Below, piece after piece: positions 7,367-9,609 of a stretch of DNA of 9,609 nt. The number at the start of each line of letters is the position of its first letter. Position 1 is the first letter of the stretch. This stretch comes from Alphaproteobacteria bacterium. GTDB taxonomy: Bacteria > Pseudomonadota > Alphaproteobacteria > Micavibrionales > UBA2020. The stretch lies in contig JADYYV010000159.1 in the NCBI GenBank assembly GCA_020853455.1, positions 1-9,609 on the forward strand, in the 5' to 3' direction. The position numbers were made by a program, and so were the translations under genes. Under the pieces are notes generated by a model. The model made no database searches. It was given only the letters and a program-made list of their open reading frames with translations, and was not told the origin of the DNA.

Positions 7367-8682
7367 ACGCCTCCGATTTCGGCCCCAACCTGTTCGGCGA
7401 AGAACCGGCCCCCGTCAAAAAAGCGGCGATCCGCAAATTCAACTGCCCCTCCTGCGGCGGCGAAATCCAGATCCGCGCGGCGGGGCATACGCTGACCGCC
7501 ATCTGCGCGCATTGCGGCACGGTGGTCGACGCGGCCGATGAACGCGTCACCATCATCGACGATGTGCGCACCAAGCTGCGCCCGACCCTGATCGAGATCG
7601 GCCAGCGCGGCACGCTGGAAGGCATCGACTGGGAAGTCATCGGCTATGTGCTGAAAAGCGACCGCACGAAACAGTATTTCTGGGACGAATACCTGCTGTT
7701 CAACCCCTATCACGGCTTCCGCTTCCTGGTGCAGATGGACGGGCACTGGAATGTCGTGCGCGTGGTGAAGGAAGATTTCCAGCGCATGGGCTTCGTCACC
7801 ACCGTCTGGCATGAAAACCAATCCTTCCGCCCCTTCCTCCGCGACCAGCCGATCGTGCAGTATGTGAAGGGCGAATTCTACTGGCGCATCCGCCGCGGCG
7901 ACACGGCCACGACCGAAGATTACGTGGCACCGCCCTATATGCTGTCGTTCGAAAAAGTGCCGGGCGAAGAAACCGCGTCGCTGTGCGAATATACCGAACC
8001 CGACGCGGTGCAGGCGGCCTTCGGCCTGCAATCGATGCCGCGCCGCAAGGGCGTGGGGCCGAACCAGCCGTCGCCGTACAATATCGCCGCCTTGATGAAA
8101 TCGGCGGCGATGGCGGTTGCGGTCGCCTTCGTCATTCACATGGCGGCGGTCGCGGCATCGGCGTCGCAGCCGGTGATGACGCTGAACAAGGTTTTCCAGC
8201 CGGGCGACCAGACGCGCGAATTCGTCAGCGAGCCGTTCACGCTGCCCAGGCAATCGAATATCTACATCGAATCAAGCGCGCCCGTGTCGAACGCCTGGGC
8301 GGAACTCGGCCTCACCCTCGTGAACGAAACGACCAAGGAAGTGTTTGAACTCACGCAGGGCATGGAATTCTATTACGGTTCCGATTCCGACGGCCCGTGG
8401 CGCGAAGGCAGCCCGACCGCCGACGGCTACCTGTCGGGCGTTCCCGCCGGCACCTACCGCATGACCTATGACATCGAATCCGACGTGCTGCAGAAAGCGC
8501 AGCCGCTGCAGGTTAGCATGACCGCGAAGCGCGACGTCGTCAGCTGGGGAAATTTTTTCTGGACGATGTTCCTGCTGCTGGCCCATCCGGGCGTCGCATG
8601 GCTGCGGTCGTCCGCGTTTGAAAACCGCCGCTGGGAAAACAGCGATTTCCCGCGCACCGCTTCGGGGGGCGACGACGAATAA
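7363..8682 (+). CDS. Membrane zinc-ribbon DUF4178 protein with predicted periplasmic domain
   Basis: This 439-residue protein has unknown function. A zinc ribbon (C28-x2-C31, then C48-x2-C51) is followed by a DUF4178 domain from about 75 to 220, with LIEIGQRGTLEG opening it and YFWDEYLLFNPYHGFRFLV in its middle. A first hydrophobic helix lies at about 242-264 (MKSAAMAVAVAFVIHMAAVA) and a second at about 395-413, containing FFWTMFLLLAHPG. With the zinc-ribbon end in the cytoplasm, the intervening 125 or so residues would face the periplasm. That part is rich in beta-type patterns (TREFVSEPFTLP, SNIYIES, GVPAGTYRMTYDIES) and looks like a beta-sandwich. The C-terminus after helix 2 is short and charged. 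The architecture suggests a transmembrane link between a periplasmic domain and a cytoplasmic module shared with the preceding soluble paralogue. Topology and fold are inferred by eye. The stop shares one base with the next start (TAATG). Confidence 0.82.
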   Translation: MNASDFGPNLFGEEPAPVKKAAIRKFNCPSCGGEIQIRAAGHTLTAICAHCGTVVDAADERVTIIDDVRTKLRPTLIEIGQRGTLEGIDWEVIGYVLKSDRTKQYFWDEYLLFNPYHGFRFLVQMDGHWNVVRVVKEDFQRMGFVTTVWHENQSFRPFLRDQPIVQYVKGEFYWRIRRGDTATTEDYVAPPYMLSFEKVPGEETASLCEYTEPDAVQAAFGLQSMPRRKGVGPNQPSPYNIAALMKSAAMAVAVAFVIHMAAVAASASQPVMTLNKVFQPGDQTREFVSEPFTLPRQSNIYIESSAPVSNAWAELGLTLVNETTKEVFELTQGMEFYYGSDSDGPWREGSPTADGYLSGVPAGTYRMTYDIESDVLQKAQPLQVSMTAKRDVVSWGNFFWTMFLLLAHPGVAWLRSSAFENRRWENSDFPRTASGGDDE

Positions 8683-8822
8683 TGCCGAAATTCTACACAA
8701 TATTCTGTATCGCGGTGCTGGGGCTGTATGGATATGCCAACGCCCGCGGCATCGTCTATAGCGCGTATCTTACCGGCAGCGGCACCGCGCAAAAAGCCGC
8801 TTCCGCCCGTTATCACAAATAG
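8682..8822 (+). CDS. Small secreted or single-pass membrane peptide, 46 residues
   Basis: I do not recognise this family. An ATG at 8682 shares its A with the TAA of the upstream gene and runs to a TAG at 8820-8822, giving 46 residues. Residues 4-20 are hydrophobic (FYTIFCIAVLGLYGYAN) after a single lysine at position 3, and end in ANA, a plausible signal-peptidase site, although the segment could stay as an anchor. The remaining 25 or so residues are small and polar with tyrosines (RGIVYSAYLTGSGTAQ) and end in a basic tail. It fills the whole space between two cassette genes, and its stop overlaps the ribosome binding site of the DUF350 gene, so it is very likely translated and coupled. A G-run at 8664-8669 may serve as a weak ribosome binding site. 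It is short enough to be missed by default gene callers. Confidence 0.7.
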   Translation: MPKFYTIFCIAVLGLYGYANARGIVYSAYLTGSGTAQKAASARYHK

Positions 8823-8826
8823 GAGA
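8820..8826 (+). promoter_or_regulatory. Ribosome binding site for the DUF350 gene, overlapping the upstream stop
   Basis: TAGGAGA contains the stop codon of the small peptide gene and a strong AGGAG core, 7 bases before the ATG at 8833. It is the best ribosome binding site in the cassette and fixes the DUF350 start, ruling out the upstream in-frame ATG at 8728. Confidence 0.85.
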
Positions 8827-8832
8827 AATACA

Positions 8833-9054
8833 ATGGAAGAATTCGTCAACATGAAATACGTCTATGCCGCGCTCGCCTATTCGGGGCTTGGCATCGTCAT
8901 CCTCGGCATCGCCTTCACGCTGTTCGACATCATCACGCCGAAATTCAGCATCTGGAAGGAACTGGTGGAAAAACAGAACGTCGCGATGGCGATTTTCCTG
9001 GCGTCGCTGATGGTGTCGATGGCGATCATCATTTCCTCCGCCGTCCACGGATAA
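8833..9054 (+). CDS. DUF350 membrane protein, two-helix form
   Basis: This 73-residue inner-membrane protein has two hydrophobic helices, about 8-32 (YVYAALAYSGLGIVILGIAF) and 49-70 (NVAMAIFLASLMVSMAIIIS). The loop between them carries the DUF350 signature: F-D-I-I-T-P, then a charged stretch, then Q-N-V-A-M-A-I. DUF350 proteins such as E. coli YjfL are usually about 130 residues with two copies of this unit, so this is a single-unit version that presumably works as a homo-oligomer. The molecular function is unknown. In E. coli the family is encoded in yjfIJKLMC with a PspA homologue (YjfJ) and a glutathionylspermidine-synthase-like protein (YjfC). Here it lies between DUF4178 genes and a spermidine-synthase-like gene. 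It ends in two consecutive TAA codons, with 6 bases to the next ATG. Confidence 0.85.
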   Translation: MEEFVNMKYVYAALAYSGLGIVILGIAFTLFDIITPKFSIWKELVEKQNVAMAIFLASLMVSMAIIISSAVHG

Positions 9055-9060
9055 TAAACG

Positions 9061-9609
9061 ATGCCGACGCTGCTGCTGATATCGGTGATCGTGATCGCCA
9101 CCTGCGGGCTCGTGTACGAGCTTATCGCGGGCACGGCCGCCAGTTACCTGCTGGGCGACAGCGTCACGCAATTCTCGACCGTTATCGGCTGCTACCTGTT
9201 CGCGATGGGCCTCGGCTCGTGGCTGACGAAATACGTGGAACGCAACCTGATCGGCGTTTTCATCAAGGTGGAAATCCTGGTGGGCGCGATCGGCGGCGCA
9301 TCGGCGATGCTGCTGTTTATGCTGTTCGACCATGTCGCGTCGTTCCGCGTGCTGCTGTATTTCCTTGTTTTCGTCATCGGCATGCTGGTGGGCGTGGAAA
9401 TCCCGCTGCTGCTGCGTATCCTGAAAGACCGGCTGGAATTCCGCGAACTGGTCAGCCGCGTGCTGGCGCTCGATTATCTGGGCGCGCTGTTCGCCTCCGT
9501 CTTGTTCCCGCTGGTGCTGGTGCCGTATCTGGGGCTGGTGAAATCCAGCTTCCTGTTCGGCATGCTGAATGTGGGCGTGGCGGTCTGGGTGGTTTATGCG
9601 CTGAAGGAC
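9061..9609 (+). CDS. Spermidine-synthase-like membrane protein, 3' end missing
   Basis: The frame opens with ATG at 9061 and is still open at the last base, so only the first 183 residues are seen. These form a hydrophobic domain of about five or six helices (roughly 3-30, 37-58, 63-89, 95-118, 136-157, 161-181). The motifs are those of the membrane domain N-terminal to spermidine-synthase-like (polyamine aminopropyltransferase) proteins: CGLVYELIAGT (15-25), SYLLGD (28-33), QFSTVIG (37-43), FAMGLGS (47-53), VGVEIPLLLRIL (110-121) and LDYLGAL (137-143). In that family a cytoplasmic SAM-type aminopropyltransferase domain follows at about residue 200. It lies outside this window, so activity cannot be judged. 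No strong ribosome binding site precedes the ATG; the 6-base gap after the DUF350 stop suggests coupling. These membrane-fused proteins are often not experimentally proven to make spermidine, so I give no gene symbol. Confidence 0.85.
   Translation, partial: MPTLLLISVIVIATCGLVYELIAGTAASYLLGDSVTQFSTVIGCYLFAMGLGSWLTKYVERNLIGVFIKVEILVGAIGGASAMLLFMLFDHVASFRVLLYFLVFVIGMLVGVEIPLLLRILKDRLEFRELVSRVLALDYLGALFASVLFPLVLVPYLGLVKSSFLFGMLNVGVAVWVVYALKD

Overview
The window is GC-rich, densely packed and carries every convincing gene on the + strand. The style is that of a proteobacterium, most likely an alphaproteobacterium: GC-rich codon use, an xdhABC operon with short stop/start overlaps, and a dedicated cysteine desulfurase partner. 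The taxonomic call is inference. I see no tRNA or rRNA, insertion sequence, CRISPR array or phage gene. Both ends of the window cut through genes.

Left half (1-5576): a purine-catabolism operon, xdhA-xdhB-xdhC-cysteine desulfurase. XdhA (5' end missing) carries two [2Fe-2S] clusters and FAD, and XdhB carries the molybdenum cofactor with a full set of xanthine dehydrogenase active-site residues. XdhC is the chaperone that holds the cofactor while it receives its terminal sulfur. The fourth gene encodes a class-I NifS/IscS-type desulfurase, the likely sulfur donor for that step. All junctions overlap (11, 4 and 4 bases), so the genes are probably translationally coupled.

A 101-base AT-richer gap (5577-5677) separates this from the right half. 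I find neither a convincing terminator nor a convincing promoter in it, so read-through or a weak or alternative-sigma promoter are both open.

Right half (5678-9609): a membrane-associated cassette of mostly uncharacterised families. In order it has: an SPFH-domain protein with a C-terminal SHOCT motif (YdjI-like); a small soluble zinc-ribbon/DUF4178 protein; a larger zinc-ribbon/DUF4178 protein with two membrane segments flanking a predicted periplasmic domain; a 46-residue secreted or single-pass peptide; a two-helix DUF350 protein; and the membrane half of a spermidine-synthase-like protein, cut by the window end. Relatives of these families occur next to PspA-type envelope-stress genes in other bacteria (Bacillus ydjFGHI, E. 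coli yjfIJKLMC), so the cassette plausibly works in membrane homeostasis with a polyamine-like branch. No pspA is visible here. This cassette is the most interesting part of the window.
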